Shown: positions 22,001 through 34,712, numbered from the stretch's first letter. The stretch: DNA of 64,000 nt from Ovis canadensis (GCF_042477335.2 NC_091260.1:52471001-52535000), one strand, 5' to 3'. The notes: generated by a model from the letters alone, not told the origin. Numbers and translations: made by a program.

Positions 22001-25000
22001 TATCATCAGGGAAGATGTGATCCTTTCTCATAAGGATATACATATATATATGCTAGAAATGGACACGGTATAATATTCTTGAGTTTTAGGCATGATTTGA
22101 GGAGAAGCTGAGCCCAGAGCTCTAAAACTAAGCCCAGAGTGTGATTTGTTTGCTTTGCAGGGACTTTTACTGCACTTCGGATGTGTTACCAAGGCTATGG
22201 TTACCCTCTGATGCTGTTTCTAGAAGAAGGAGGTGTGGTGACAGTGTGCAAAATCAATACTCAGGAGCCTGAAGAGACTCTGGATTTTGATTTCTGCAGC
22301 ACCAATGTCATTAATAAAATTATTCTGCAGTCAGAGGGGCTCCGTGAAGCATTCTCCGAGTTGGATATGACGAGTGAGGTCCTGCAGATCACCATGTCTC
22401 CAGATAAACCTTATTTCAGGTACTTGAAAGCCCTGCAGTCCTAGTTAATGTAGTTTACTCCATCTACCTGCTTACACATTTGCTTAGGATGCAAAGTTTT
22501 TGTTACCCGGGATACAAGAATTTTCAGAACTTCAGAGAGCTTCTACTCTTACTTCATACTTTTATGTGTCAGGACACTAGAAGACCCAGGAAGACTCACT
22601 CACTATTGAAAGCTTCATAGGTAGTGCTGGTTTCTAGAAGAGTAGCCCCATCTCTGAGTTCATAAACTAGTCATTTCAGTGCTGTATTACCATCATAGAT
22701 CAGTTGCATTGTGAGGAAAATTGGGCTTAAACTTTTGCAAAAGGTGTTTACAGCATGTGGTATCTCTTTTTTCCAAGTTAGTACAGGATGCTGGAGGAAA
22801 TAGGTGTTTTCTATACAGGGTTCATTCACTAAGTGTCATTCACCTAGAGTGTGCATATTTACATTAAGCATTACAGGAAGGAAAAGCTTAAAATCAAGGT
22901 GATGAGGATATACATGAAACACCTTAAAGAGAAGAAAATTTCATACCATTAAGATTAGGGAACCAGCACAGGAGTACTTAGGGAGGCATGGTCAAGGTGA
23001 GCTTCCTAAGAGGACAATTTTCAGCGGGAATATAGTATCAAAAACTGTGAAGGTGCTTCTCATATTTTACCTAACAAATGAAATGGCAAAACTCTTCAGG
23101 ATTAAAATCAGAGAATTTATTTATTTCTACTCTTTTGAAATACTTCAGAATATTAGAGTAAAGGAGTTAAATACATATGGTATAAGAAGTGTAATTATTC
23201 TTTTTGTATCTACTTTAGAAGAACTGCAGGCTTTTCTTATTGGTTGCTGCTACTGCTAAGTTAATTCAGTCGTGTCTGATTCTTTGCGACCCCATAGATG
23301 GCAGCCCACCAGGCTCCCTCCATCCCTGGGATTCTCCAGGAAAGAACACTGGAGTGGGTTGCCATTTCCTTCTCCATTTCCTCCTCCTTATTGGTTAGGT
23401 AGTTAAAAAATTTGCTCAAGGTTGGCTAAAATGCTAATCAAAATGGAAATGAGTATAACCCTACTTAAGCAGTGATGTGAATTAAAGATTCCAGGCACTT
23501 TTAACAGAATATTCCAGAGGCTCCCCATCTAAATGATCTCTCTCAGCATGGGTGACTAGATGAATCATGGTATTTTTCATCTCCCATACAGGAAATGATT
23601 TGGTGGTGGGGAACTGGAAGTTGAAATATTTTTTTCTGGATATGTTATACCTGAGCCTGTGACACTAAGGAGTAGTTGGATAGATAGGTGTAGAGTTCAG
23701 GAGATCAGTCTAGACTAAAAACATAGATTTGGGAACCATCAGTATGGCTGGGCATGAACAGCATGGCTCAGAGAAAGAGGTGATGTTAGAAGAGAGAAAA
23801 GATGGATTCTGGGGAAAGCCAGCAAACACCTAGGTCTTTATCACTGTGCTCATATAGCACTCACCTACAGTGCTCATGTATGTTAATTCCAGGTGGCTCA
23901 GATGGTAAAGAATCTGTCTGCAGTGCAGGATACCCAGGTTCGATCCCTTGGTCAGGAAGATCCTCTGGAGAAGGGCATGGCATCCCACTCCAGTATTCTT
24001 GCTGGAGAATCCCATGGACAGAGGAACCTGGTGAGCTTCAGTCCATGGAGTCACAAAGAGTCTAACAGGACTTGAACCACTAACACTTTCACTTTCCAAA
24101 ACAAATGATCAGTAAGTTAAGTAAACATAAACATTCACAAATTGTCTGCAAACTACTGATATTCCCAAGCAAAGAAAACCATAAAACAGCCTGAAAAGCA
24201 TCTGAGACACACAAAAGCCCTAATTGCTTGGTGTGGCAGTAGACGTAGCTGGCAGGGCCCTGGGCTTGCCGTTGACATAGATCAGGGTTTTCTGTCACTC
24301 CTCCACTCTCCTGTTACATGGTTCTGATTTGAGGAAGAGGGAGGGACAATGTCAAAGTAATATTAAGGGGATGAAATGGAGGCAGAGCCCCCTAGATTCC
24401 TTCTGTGACTGGCTTTTTGCAAAGTCATTTATTAGTTGCTAGCTCTGTACTGCAGCATCCCACAGGAATCTTTATTATGTCATTGTTACAGAGCCTTGTC
24501 TACAGCTGTCTACTTACCGGTTCCGCTCACCAGAATGAGGTTCTTAAGGAAGTGTTTGCTTATTTGGATACTAATGTGGCTTATTGTTGAACCAATGAAT
24601 AAATGAATTGCTCATTTTCTACTATAGGTTATCTACTTTTGGGAATGCAGGAAGCTCCCACCTTGACTATCCCAAAGATTCTGATTTGATGGAATCATTT
24701 CACTGCAATCAGACCCAGGTCAACAGGTCAGTAGGTTGCCATTTTGGTGATGAAGGCGAGGTTAAATACTATATTTCTATTAAATAAAATTTTTTAAGAT
24801 TTTCAATGTATAGATAAAAGTATAGCAAAAAATAAATAGTAGGTTGCTGGGTTTACTTGGGAATTTGGCATTGTGATAGTGAATTAAATTTTCAAAATGA
24901 AGAAAATATTAGCAAATTGGACGGCCATTTGATTCTGTTCTTATATTTGCTGTTTGGTAGTTCTTGGCTAACTTTTGTCCTTTATGCTTTAAATGTGTCC

Positions 25001-25209
25001 AAATAACAGCTTTTTGTTTACTTTTCTGCAGATACAAGATTTCCTTACTGAAACCCTCTACAAAGGCATTAGTCCTGTCTTGTAAGGTATCTATTCGAAC
25101 AGATAACCGAGGATTTCTTTCATTACAGTATATGATTAGAAATGAAGATGGACAAATATGCTTTGTGGAATATTACTGCTGTCCCGATGAAGAAGTTCCT
25201 GACTCTTAG
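19009..25209 (+). CDS. RAD1: RAD1 checkpoint clamp subunit (complete, 5 coding exons)
   Basis: Coding exons: 19009-19203, 20470-20578, 22161-22419, 24628-24726, 25032-25209. All introns are GT-AG and the frame holds: 840 nt, 279 aa plus stop. The protein starts MPLLTQRIPDEND and contains the highly conserved blocks KAIHFREHATCFATKNGIKV and MCYQGYGYPLMLFLEEGG. It ends CCPDEEVPDS. RAD1 has a PCNA-like fold and forms the 9-1-1 ring with RAD9 and HUS1. The ring is loaded by RAD17-RFC at damaged DNA and activates ATR-CHK1, and it also works in meiosis. The product is a few residues shorter than the human protein as I remember it (282 aa), by one residue near position 14 and two at the C-terminus. 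The frame is open for about 150 nt upstream of the ATG, but the ATG at 19009 gives the conserved start. Confidence 0.97.
19380..19910. mobile_element. MIR-like relics in RAD1 intron 1
   Basis: Two stretches (about 19.38-19.50 and 19.74-19.91 kb) carry MIR core wording, such as TAATCCTCACAACAACAGTG and CATTTTACATTTGTGGAAAC. They are old and fragmentary. Confidence 0.55.
21385..21651 (+). mobile_element. Full BOV-A2 SINE with 11-bp target-site duplication
   Basis: The two BovA units are joined by the CACTTTCATGCATTGGAGAA bridge and end in GAAGTGACTTAGCAGC. The flanks are perfect AGACCTTAAGA at 21374-21384 and 21652-21662. It sits in RAD1 intron 2, in the sense direction. Confidence 0.93.
23246..23386 (-). 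mobile_element. Single-unit BOV-A2 SINE with 10-bp target-site duplication
   Basis: One BovA unit on the - strand, starting with a GCTGCTACTGCT run, is flanked by CTTATTGGTT at 23236-23245 and 23387-23396. It lies in RAD1 intron 3. Confidence 0.87.
23887..24096 (+). mobile_element. Bov-tA SINE in RAD1 intron 3
   Basis: This + strand Bov-tA runs from AGGTGGCTCAGATGGTAAAG to the CACTTTCACTTTCC end. Several substitutions suggest moderate age. Confidence 0.85.
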
Positions 25210-25629
25210 TCTTCAGTATGGTGGTTCACGCATTATTTATGTACACATGCGTAGTAGGTCATGTTCTCATGCTGAGTGCAATCCCTCCGTGACTTCCTGT
25301 TAAGATTTTCGAAGGGGAAGAAGCAGGGAGGAGGAGCAGCACAGTCCCTTTCCCGATAGTTGCTGAAGGTTTTGTCAGTGATGTTGTCGTAGATTATCCA
25401 GTACTGGACTAGTCTGTGGTTCTGTCTTTTGAACTCACGGAAATTGTTATAAGTCAAGGTGCGTAAGTTTTATGTGTTATTCTACTTAAGTAGGACATTC
25501 CAAGAGTATAAAAATTTGAAGTTTGGTGAAGCCATATCAGAAATGTTGTTTTATTTATTTACTATGAGAAAAAGCAATAGCATATGGACATCACTTCCCA
25601 GTTGGAATTCTGGAGACTCTGTCATAAAG

Positions 25630-25780
25630 CAGTGGTTCTCAGAGTGTCATGCCTAGACCCCCTGGAAACTTGTCAGGAACTCTGGGGGCGGGGCGAGCAA
25701 TCGTAGTTTAAACAGCTTCCCCCATCTTCTCCCCCGCCACCCCCAACATTCTGATTCTTGCTAAAGTTTGAGAACCACTG
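25630..25780. mobile_element. MER5-type hAT non-autonomous DNA transposon
   Basis: The element has inverted ends CAGTGGTTCTCA (25630-25641) and TGAGAACCACTG (25769-25780), the signature of the MER5/Charlie group. It is about 150 bp long and internally diverged. It falls within the probable RAD1 3' UTR. Confidence 0.88.
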
Positions 25781-26045
25781 TTTTAAAGGATATTTTTTTT
25801 AAATAGCATTTTAATTGTATTGAAGTGACTGCTGTTACAGGTGATGCCTTTGCAAGTGTTCTGAAGTTTAGGTGTCACCAAACATGTCTAAACAATTATA
25901 TGATTTATTTACATTTTGAAGGCATCTATGAACATGATATAAAACAGTCTTCAGAATTACAGATTTTCATCTTGTTCTGAAAACCATTCATTGTAGTAAG
26001 TACTTATGAGATACGTTCTATTTGCCTATAAGAATTCCTCAACCA

Positions 26046-26306
26046 GGGCTTCCCACGTGGCTCAGTGGTAAAGAATCCACCTGCCAATGCAGGAGACACA
26101 GGTTCCATCCCTGATCCTGGAAGATCCCACACTCTGTGGAACAGCTATGCCCATGTACCACAGCTGCTGAGCCCGTACTCTAGAGCTTGGCAGCTGCAGC
26201 TGCTGAGCTCATGTGCCCTAGAGCCCGTGCTCTGCAACTAGAGAAGAGCTTGCACGCGACGAAGACCTACTGTAACCAGAAACAAAATTTTTTTTTTGGA
26301 AATAAG
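26046..26306 (+). mobile_element. tRNA-derived SINE (CHR/Bov-tA-like)
   Basis: The tRNA-like head (GGCTTCCCACGTGGCTCAGT) is followed by a CHR-like body and an A/T-rich tail. The flanks TTCCTCAACCA (26035-26045) and TTTCTCAACCA (26307-26317) look like a target-site duplication. It is inside the likely RAD1 3' UTR. Confidence 0.8.
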
Positions 26307-26906
26307 TTTCTCAACCAAACCAAGGCATATCTCAGTGGGTGGGCACATAGGCACTGCTCCTAGGTACCTGTATGACTCGTGCAGTGCTGGGTATCTAGCC
26401 CAGGGTGAATGCCCGATAACTAGTTAAGTCTCTCAAGGCAATCTCGGGATGCCCAGCTGGTATAAAAGTCATTGGAGTTTGTAAAGTTACAGTATGTGTT
26501 CAAGAAGGAAATGATCGAATCTGCCAAATGTCCAGATTTTTTTTTTTTGTCTCAATAAGCGTTAAGAACAAAACACATCTAAAACATAATTATGAAAATA
26601 CTTAATCAGTAAACATTTCAAGGATTACAACTTTCCTTTCAATTTAAAATTGGACAGTTACTTGGTTTTTTTCCATTGGCATGTCTAGTATCTAAAATAG
26701 TGCCAGGATAGAGTAAATATTCATCAGATAAAAGGACCTCCACTTTCAGATTGTTAGTCACTATGAAAGTTGAACCTATGATTAAATAAGACTGACATTT
26801 TTGCACATTTAAGACTATTTCAGCTGAACATATATTGAGTTACTTAGAATTCAGGAGCTAATAAGTTTAATTCTTTCTCAGTCACTGTAACATCAAGATA
26901 TGTTTT

Positions 26907-26912
26907 AATAAA
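26907..26912 (+). terminator. Likely RAD1 poly(A) signal
   Basis: AATAAA is followed about 20 nt later by a TGTGTGTTCTGTTT tract, the classic downstream element. It is the first canonical hexamer after the RAD1 stop. Confidence 0.6.
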
Positions 26913-26930
26913 GAATTTTCTAGTTATGTG

Positions 26931-29467
26931 TGTTCTGTTTGACTCCCTAATTTGCTAGCCTAACTTTGTTCAAGTTCCTATGAGAGACCACTGGGGGGAG
27001 CACTTCCTTGGGCAACGCAGATGCTTTGGTGACTATAATTTGAGTTCACGTGTCACAAAAGACTAAGATTTAGCTTTGCCTTTCTGAAGTTTACCTCATA
27101 GTCTTTCTAATAAAATTGTACTTAGAGTAGCTATTTTTTTCTATTTTTAGTTAGTTTATTCCCTACTTATGATGTGCTTCCACCTAGAACTGATGGAATG
27201 ATTCAAAACAAAAATGTTAAATTTTACTGTCGTAATAAAAATAAGTCTTGTAATATGTTTTGTTTTTTTTACAAGAAGCCACACAGTTTCTGTGATACTC
27301 TGAAGTCCTGCTAAGCATTAGTTACCATTGCTGAAAGGGCAGCATGTGGCAGCCCCTACAGCTTGGGGTGGGGGGGTTCAGAACTACATAGACTCCCTTT
27401 TCCCCTTTCCTTCATACAGCTGGCTCTTGTCCCCACCTGAAACAAAATCTGTTGGGTCCTGAGGAATTGGGAAGTAGTATTTTCTCTTTTCCTGAGTTTG
27501 TAGTCATAGCATTTTTATACACGTGTCGGGTTATACATGCTCCCCTGCAGCAGTTAGCAGTTCTGCCGTGGGTTTTCCTGCCCCAGCAGTGGACAGCTCA
27601 ACCTCTAATCAGAAATGCCCCAGGCAGCTGGCATGGGTGTTCCTGGCATCCATATCTCAGTCACTTCAGAAGCCTCAATAAAAGAGTAAATGTTTGAAGT
27701 AGGTTATCTTTTTGAAATTTATAGCTCGTTGACTGGATGTAACTCCTAGTTAATAGTAGTGGCTCTCACTGTTAAAACTAGAGGTATTCAGGAGATGTGA
27801 ACTAAATTATTTCAGAGTAGTTCCCCATCCCTTTACAGAAAAAAATCCAGTGAGGCCTGTAGTCTGTACCCCTAGGACTCGTGCCTGAGGCTTGGCTTTT
27901 ACTTCCTGCCATTTGTCCAGGGATTCCTGTTGCTTGTTGCTGACTGGATTAGGACAGTCCCATCTCTGGAATACTGTCAGGTTTGCCTTAAGTGGACCTT
28001 TAATGCAAAGTGATGGGTGAATGCCAACACATGGAGGTAAGGCATTACTGAACCTCCAGAGCCGGTAGCAGAAACTCTGCTTACTAATGAACATTTATTA
28101 AAATTTATATGTGGGAGAGTTTGAGCTGGGCTTGGTTTTGTTTGTTTTCTAATTCGGTTACAGCAACTGAAAGAAAGTAGCTAACCCTCATCTATCTCAG
28201 AAATTTCAGTGCCCGATAACCAAAGGAATGTCTAAGTTGTGTATGACCTTATGGACTAGGGTGGCTGGAAACCTCAGGTGTTTTGATTGGCTGTCCAGAT
28301 CGCTGCTTCCCACTGAATGAGTTTTAAAAGGAGCTTAGTTCTCAGCTCCAGTTTTCCAAGAGTAAAACTTTATATTAAGTTGTATTGTGCTGAACATTTC
28401 CAATGTGGTTTCTTAAAACTTGGGGATTTCACAAAATAGTAACATTTTTAAACTTTTAGAACCAAGATAGATGGCAGCTTTCTATTTTATCAGATAGAAG
28501 GATATTAAAACCATTTCGTAAAACATTTTAAAATCAAAATCTCAGGGGACGGGTGGGAATTTTGTACTGTCAACAAAGAAAAACTGGAGATACTAAAAAT
28601 TTCAAATGAGACAACAGGGTTACACAATAATTTTTATTTTACAATGTAATACTTTATGCTATTTTATTGATAGAGGTTTGTCGGTTTGGAAATGTTAAGA
28701 CTTTGGGACCTCACAAAATAGTAAAATTTTTAAATTTTAGTGCCACCCAAAGTGGAGTCTGAGTGGCCACTTCTAATACTTTGTTTTTATCACAGTCATT
28801 GTTGAAAAACTGTTTTCAACTGCGTGTGTGAAAATAGAAGCCACTCTTCTGAGGCTGCTTTAGTCAACTCAGCATATTCTGGGCAAGAACATCAGTCCCA
28901 TCTCCAAGAAGGGCTAAAATCTTCAGGGAGTCATTGAGTGACTAGTTCTTAAGTACTTGCAGAGAAGGTCAGTGGAATATAGGTGCCTTCAGCCAGAGCT
29001 GTAAGCGGAAACCCTACTCCTGGGTGCCAAGCTTAAAGCACTCTTGGAATCAGCTAAGGAAGAGCAGCAGCTACCAGGAGGAAGCCTAGCAGTCTGTGGC
29101 CAGACCACCAGATAAACCAGTATATATGTCCTCCTGCCACAGCAGAACACTGCTCACTACTAATACTGTGGATTCTGGCTGATTACTAGGTTTCACAGAC
29201 TTAAACAGAATAAAATGAGAAAATAACCTTGAATGAAGAACCAAGATGTGGTTGGATAAGCACTGATGAGTGATAGAAATGTTCTTAGAAACACACGTGG
29301 ATCCCAAAGACAGGTGTTTGAGCTCCACTAAATCAGCTCAGGTAACTGAGGAGCGATAACAAGGGAAAAATAAAAGCTATAGTACAAACTGAATCTGATT
29401 TCTCCTCTGTCCCTCAACACACAAAGGAATATGATTTGAGATTGCCAATTTCCTAGATAAACACTGG
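26931..29467. other. RAD1-TTC23L interval, no gene seen
   Basis: No exon or named element is recognised in this 2.5 kb. There is a short G-run near 27366-27377 and a diverged direct repeat at 28412-28459 and 28694-28740. Otherwise it is ordinary AT-rich spacer. Confidence 0.45.
28412..28740 (+). repeat. Diverged direct repeat of about 47 bp
   Basis: 28412-28459 and 28694-28740 share the order CTTGGGG(A)-T(C)TCACAAAATAGTAA-ATTTTTAAA-TTTTAG at roughly 80% identity. They are about 235 bp apart. No known family was recognised. Confidence 0.6.
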
Positions 29468-29478
29468 TTCAAGGCCTT

Positions 29479-29692
29479 TTTTTTTTTTTCTGAAAGTCGC
29501 TCAGTCGTGTCTGACTCTGCAGCCCTATGGACTGTAGCCCGCCAGGCTCCTCTGTCCATGGAATTCTTCCGGCCACAATACTGAAGTGGGTAGCCATTCC
29601 TTCTCCAGGGGATCTTCCCAACCCAGGGATCGAACCCAGGTCCCCTGCATTGCAGGCGGATTCTTTACCGTCTGAGCCACCAGGGAAGCCCA
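29479..29692 (-). mobile_element. Bov-tA SINE with target-site duplication
   Basis: This - strand Bov-tA has its tail as a T-run at 29477-29489 and a head ending GCCACCAGGGAAGCCC. The flanks are TTCAAGGCCTT (29468-29478) and TTCAGGGCCTT (29693-29703). Confidence 0.88.
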
Positions 29693-29703
29693 TTCAGGGC
29701 CTT

Positions 29704-31617
29704 AGGATTTCTTTTTTAACAACCTTGGCGAGCATTCCATTCCCAAAACAAGTCTTTTTAATCCAGTCTGGTAGGGGCAGCATAGTGGGATGGAAAGAGT
29801 AGTCCCCTGTGATTCAGGTGACTATCTGCTTTATAGCCACTAGACTGACCATGAATGAATCAACCCCTCTTGTCCCTGTTTTCTTCATTTACAAAAATCA
29901 AAAAGGCCTTATGGCTGTAACATGGTATGACTTCAGTAAACCAGGTTAGGTCAGTGTTCCAGAAGGTCAAACATTTCCTCACAAAGCAATTTTAGGGACC
30001 CCAAACAGGTTATGGCTAAAGGTATTTACAAGTACTGTATTAAAATGCTCACTCATAAACTACTTAGGCACTGCAGAACTTTTTTTAAAAGTCAGAATGG
30101 GAAAGAATGAAACTAGAAAAGGGGAAATGGAAGGGAATGGGAGTCCCAGTGACATGAGAAACTAACCTAAAGCATGTGTCTAAAAAAGATTCCTTCTTCG
30201 CAGGTAACAGGATCCTGGTTTCTAATGGCCATACGTATTTTACCTGTAATGCCGTTGTTAAGTGGCCCCTTTTTTTCCCCAGAATCCTTGGTTCTGTTTT
30301 TGACCTGCCAATGCTATCGGTGTTGGTAAATATATTTTGTGGTCAAGAATGCTTGTTACCAACAGGTTGGCTTTATTGTTGACTATCCTGTATAGAGGTT
30401 TTCCCTTTACTGATAACAGAAGACCTAGAAGAAAGGAGAAAACCATTTGTGCATGTTTTCTTGGTTTTTGATGTCTCTCCCTCCTCCTAGCACCAACCGC
30501 TGCCTTATTGAGCTAGAAGGCTGAACTCAGTCTGAGGCAACTATTTCACCAAGTGACCGTCCACCTAAAATGCTAACTCTGCTAAAGCGCCTCCAAAATG
30601 GTACTGGGGTCTTAGGCTTTCTCCCTAAAGACCAGGGACTTCCTTTGATGCAGACAGCAGGTGAGGGGTGTATCTAAGATATCTGGATTGCATTTATTCA
30701 CAACTGAAAAAAAAAATTATTTAGGGCCTTTTATATATTGTTTGTGCTTTTCAGGTGATTCTCCTCATGAGCACAGAGATTTAGAGCCCAGAGGCACTGT
30801 AATTGCTAAAAAGAGGATCTGTCATCCTCATTCCCAGCCATTAATATTTCCATACGCTGGTTTCTTGATACTGGAGAAGTTGGCCTGGAATTAGAAGTAA
30901 TCTAGTCCAAGAGATTTTCTGATCCAGAAACCTGGTTTCTATTAAGTGTTCCTTAGTCACCTCCTATTTAGACCTCAAGCCTGCAACAAGTGTGGTTTTC
31001 ACAGCCCCGTTTGCCTGAAAAAAATCTGTTCCACAGAAATATGAGATACAAAATTTTATGAGCAACTTGAAGTTTTTTTATATGCAAGCTTCAGTAAAGA
31101 CTGATTCATTCTGTCTACTACTGGACCATATAAAATACAGAAAGCTATCTGGCACTTTAATTTCCTGATCAGTAAACCAAGAGATAATATGATTCCAAAT
31201 TTGAAAGAAAAAGTAGACACAAATTAAGTCAGGGTCTCATAAAATCAGGGGTGGGCAGAGATCTGAAAGGGATCTCTGCTAGGGACTACAACTAGATACC
31301 AGCCTTGGGCCTCGCTCTCTCTCACCACAAGGTGGCAGGAGTCCCCTTTCCTGAAATCAGTCACTGAAACGCCTCTGGCTGATACAGTGTATACATCATC
31401 TATGCATTTAAGAAACTGTGTTAGACTCTTCTCTATGATACAATGTTTCCAGGGGTAAGCTCTACCTCACTTCTGAGCTGTTAACTGGCAAAATGTTTTC
31501 CACACCAGCTTCACAGTGGCTTTTCAGTTACTAGCCCCTGTCTCATTTTCCTTCACTGCCAATGGTATGGCTAGAAGGAGATAAAGTCAAAACCCAGGTT
31601 TCAGGAAGTATGAAAAT
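29704..31617. other. RAD1-TTC23L interval, no gene seen
   Basis: No coding exon, RNA gene or clear transposon can be supported. Open frames in this block are short, and none resembles a known protein. Confidence 0.4.
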
Positions 31618-31802
31618 AATTGCCATTTATTACCTAATAACCACTTTACCTACATTATCTCATTTTTGCAGCAACACTGAGAGATAGGTACTGTTCTCAT
31701 CCCCATCTTATGATGAGAAAACCAGAATTATGCATAGCTAGAAAGTGGTGGTGCTGGGATCTGAACAGTCCTGTCTCCATGCCTAGAGCTCTTAACCACC
31801 AT
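31618..31802 (+). mobile_element. MIR SINE relic
   Basis: The MIR core is recognisable: CATTTATTACCTAATAACCA, then TACTGTTCTCATCCCCATCT, then GTGGTGCTGGGATCTGAACA. Confidence 0.7.
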
Positions 31803-32339
31803 GAATCATAAAGAAAAAATTAGTTCATCAAGATGTGTTGAAGTCATGTTTCTAAGGTCAGATAAAATAGTTCATTGGTGAGATAGTCATCTTTCATAAA
31901 GAATTTATTATGCCCTAAAGTGGGGCCCAAATTTGTTACCAAACTGCCAAAGTATTCATGTACCCTTAGTTCAAACATGTGCTATATTTACCTTTTGCTT
32001 TAAATAAAACTAGGTCTAAGGTATTATCTTTGTGGTTCTAAATAAGGTTTTATTTACCAAAATTTAATCACTGACCAGTTTATGAAGAATTCAGGTCAAT
32101 ATAAATACAGTGGTGTTTTAAAAATTAATTTCTTCCCAACATGCCAATGGGGGAAGTTTAGTATGTAAAAAGTTCTGGAAAGTAGGTCAGGAAATAAACC
32201 TGTGTCACTTTGTGTAATTCAATTTGGTTTCTTCCTACACCGATTTCTGCCACAGAGCCTTTCTTCCTCCCCCTCCCTTGGAATCAACATTGCTTACAAT
32301 ACCCTTTAGGAAATGCTGTCCCCTAGAGCAGCCATTAAG

Positions 32340-32720
32340 AACTTACCATTCCTTCCAAACGCTGCCCTCTGTCAGGCCTCTGTGATTTTGCATAGAGAGT
32401 GCCTTCTTCCCGAGATGTCGTCTCTTCTCCATCTGGATGAACTGTTACTCGCCCTTCAAGAAACAACTCGAATGTAACCCTCTCTATGAAGTCTTCCTCA
32501 GACTTCCTAGATGGTCTCTCCTTGCTGCTCTTAGTGCACTGAGATTTCTGCTACAGAATCTGTATTTCATATTTTCATTATTTTCATGTTCGTCTCTTGC
32601 ACTAGACAGTTGTCTCCTTAACAGTAATGGCCATGTTTTATTTATTTTTATTTATTTACCACCCTCAGCTCTAACTGCACCTAGGATTTAGTAGATGCTC
32701 ACCAGATACATTTGTTGAAG
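32340..32720 (+). mobile_element. L2 LINE 3' relic
   Basis: The wording fits the L2 3' end (ACTCGCCCTTCAAGAAACAA, TGAAGTCTTCCTCAGACTTC, TTTAGTAGATGCTCACCAGA) in sense orientation. Confidence 0.7.
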
Positions 32721-33864
32721 GAATGTTGAAGATGAGGAAAAGGGAGGCTCATAATGTTTAGGCTACTTAAAGTCACATAGCTATCTCATAGCAGAGTTGG
32801 GACTCACACACAACACGTCTGGACTCAAGGTACACTGCTCTTTACTCTGTGCATAAATCGCAAATCCATCACAGAAGTTTAGTCTTTCCCCACCCATGCC
32901 CCACTGCAGATGATGATAATAAATCAAACTCCACCAGACCCAGCCTTTTGCTCTGGAACTTCAAGCATCACTCCAGGAAATCACTACCAGAGTGGGCCCA
33001 GGTGGTGAAATATAATTGCTTTCCTTGCACTATTCACACTCCATTTTCGTAGGCGTGGCAGAGTGGCCATTGATTAAGTTCCCCCGATGCACTACCAAAG
33101 ACCAGGTACCCTGAGTTGGCTCTTTGTGACTTAGCAGCCTCTGTTCCCCTGCATGGAGACCCTGGTGTGGGAGCTAAATGCTCCTAAATGTTCACTGCTC
33201 TATTGTCCTCTACCAATACCTAGTGTTGCTAGCTATTCCCAGAATCCTAATTTGGAAGGGCCACTGCCCCTGGGCACCTGGATGTTAGAGCAGATTTTGC
33301 TCCCCACCCACTCATACACCAAGGTCTGGCAGAATATTTTCTCCTTTAATTTTGTAGAGGAGGCATCAGAATATATACTAATGATAGAGAAAGAATATGA
33401 ATGCAGTAGCCTGGAAACAATCTAGCTTCTGGAGCATAACTTTCATCACTAAGGTCTTGCCCAAGACTAGTCTGGCTGACAGAAAATTTACTGAGCGTAT
33501 CGACTGTTCAACTTACTGCAATTTTCTCTGGAAATAAACACCCCAAATCCTTCTTTTTTATCCTACTTTTCTTTGGCTTTCTCTCCCTAGTCCCTCAGCC
33601 TGGGAAAGGCAATTTTTGTTCACAAAGATTTTTGACCAAGAAGACAGGAGATCACTAATAGGTTAATGGGCATTGAGGTACTCTTCCCCCTTTCCCCTCC
33701 AATCAAGAGAAAAGGATCCTTAAGAGTCATTGAAAGTTATTCAAAAGCAATTTTTTACCATGCAGCTCTCCTAGAGATGGCTAACAAGGACAAAGTTGAA
33801 GTTAATGATCCATGCCTTCATACTTCCAGTTAAGTACGGGTGACCAGCTAGAGTTGCAAAACTA

Positions 33865-34090
33865 GCTAATATTTATTGGGCAATTACTATATATGAGATG
33901 CCGTGCTACATTTTTTATGGGAATAATCTAATTTACTCTTTATTATCTTTCCTTATTATAGATGCTATTCTAATCCTTATTAGAGAAAACTGAGGCTTAG
34001 GATAACTGGTCTTATGGCACACAGAAAGTGGAGGAGCTTGGATTCAAACAGAGGTCTGTCTGACTCTCAAGTTCATGACCTTGCATCCTA
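33865..34090 (+). mobile_element. MIR SINE relic
   Basis: AATATTTATTGGGCAATTAC opens a MIR-like unit. It continues through AACTGAGGCTTAGGATAACT to the GTGGAGGAGCTTGGATTCAA end. Confidence 0.7.
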
Positions 34091-34171
34091 ACAATTATAA
34101 CTGTCTATTATTGGAAAAGGCCACCTGGAAAGATAATGAGTGAGTTCCTGATTTGTGTGTGTGTGTGTGTG

Positions 34172-34374
34172 TATTAGTCACTCAGTTGTGTTCGACTCTT
34201 TGCGAGCCCATGGACTGTAGCCTGCCAGGCTCCTCTGTCTGTGAAATTTTCCAGGAGAGAATACTGGAGGTAGCCATTTTCTCCTCCAGGAGATCTTCCC
34301 TACACAGGGATCAAACCCCCATCTCCTGCATTGGCAGGTGGACTCCTTACCACTGAGCCACCAGCAAAGCCCTA
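34172..34374 (-). mobile_element. Bov-tA SINE
   Basis: This is a - strand Bov-tA next to a (TG)n tract at 34157-34173. The tRNA-like head is at the right end (TACCACTGAGCCACCAGCAA). Confidence 0.85.
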
Positions 34375-34496
34375 TCTAGCTGGATATATAGTTATATCTA
34401 TCAACCTACAGTTCCATCATAGGGTACTAGAGAGCTGGTCTCCCCGTATCTTTGACAGGACTGAGTTTATATGACCTGTACTTTTCATAAATATTC

Positions 34497-34712
34497 TTGC
34501 GTGTGTGCTCAGTTGTGTCCAGCTCTTTGTGACTCCATTGACTGTAGCCCACCAGGTTCCTCTGCCTGTGGACTTTTCCAGGCAAGGATACTGGAGTGGG
34601 CAGCCATTCCATTCTCCAGGGGATCTTCCCAACCCAGGGATCAAATTCATGTCTCCTGCATCCTCTGTGTTGGCAGGTAGGTTCTCTCTCTTGGTGCCAC
34701 CTGGGAAGCCCC
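34497..34712 (-). mobile_element. Bov-tA SINE
   Basis: This - strand Bov-tA runs from GCGTGTGTGCTCAGTTGTGT to the head ending CCACCTGGGAAGCCCC. Confidence 0.85.

Larger units (their letters stand above)
25210..26930 (+). other. Probable RAD1 3' untranslated region
   Basis: After the stop codon there is no canonical AATAAA until 26907-26912, which is followed by a GT-rich tract. This suggests a 3' UTR of about 1.7 kb. It contains a MER5-type DNA transposon relic (25630-25780) and a tRNA-derived SINE (26046-26306). A second hexamer lies at 27109-27114, so longer forms are possible. Confidence 0.5.
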
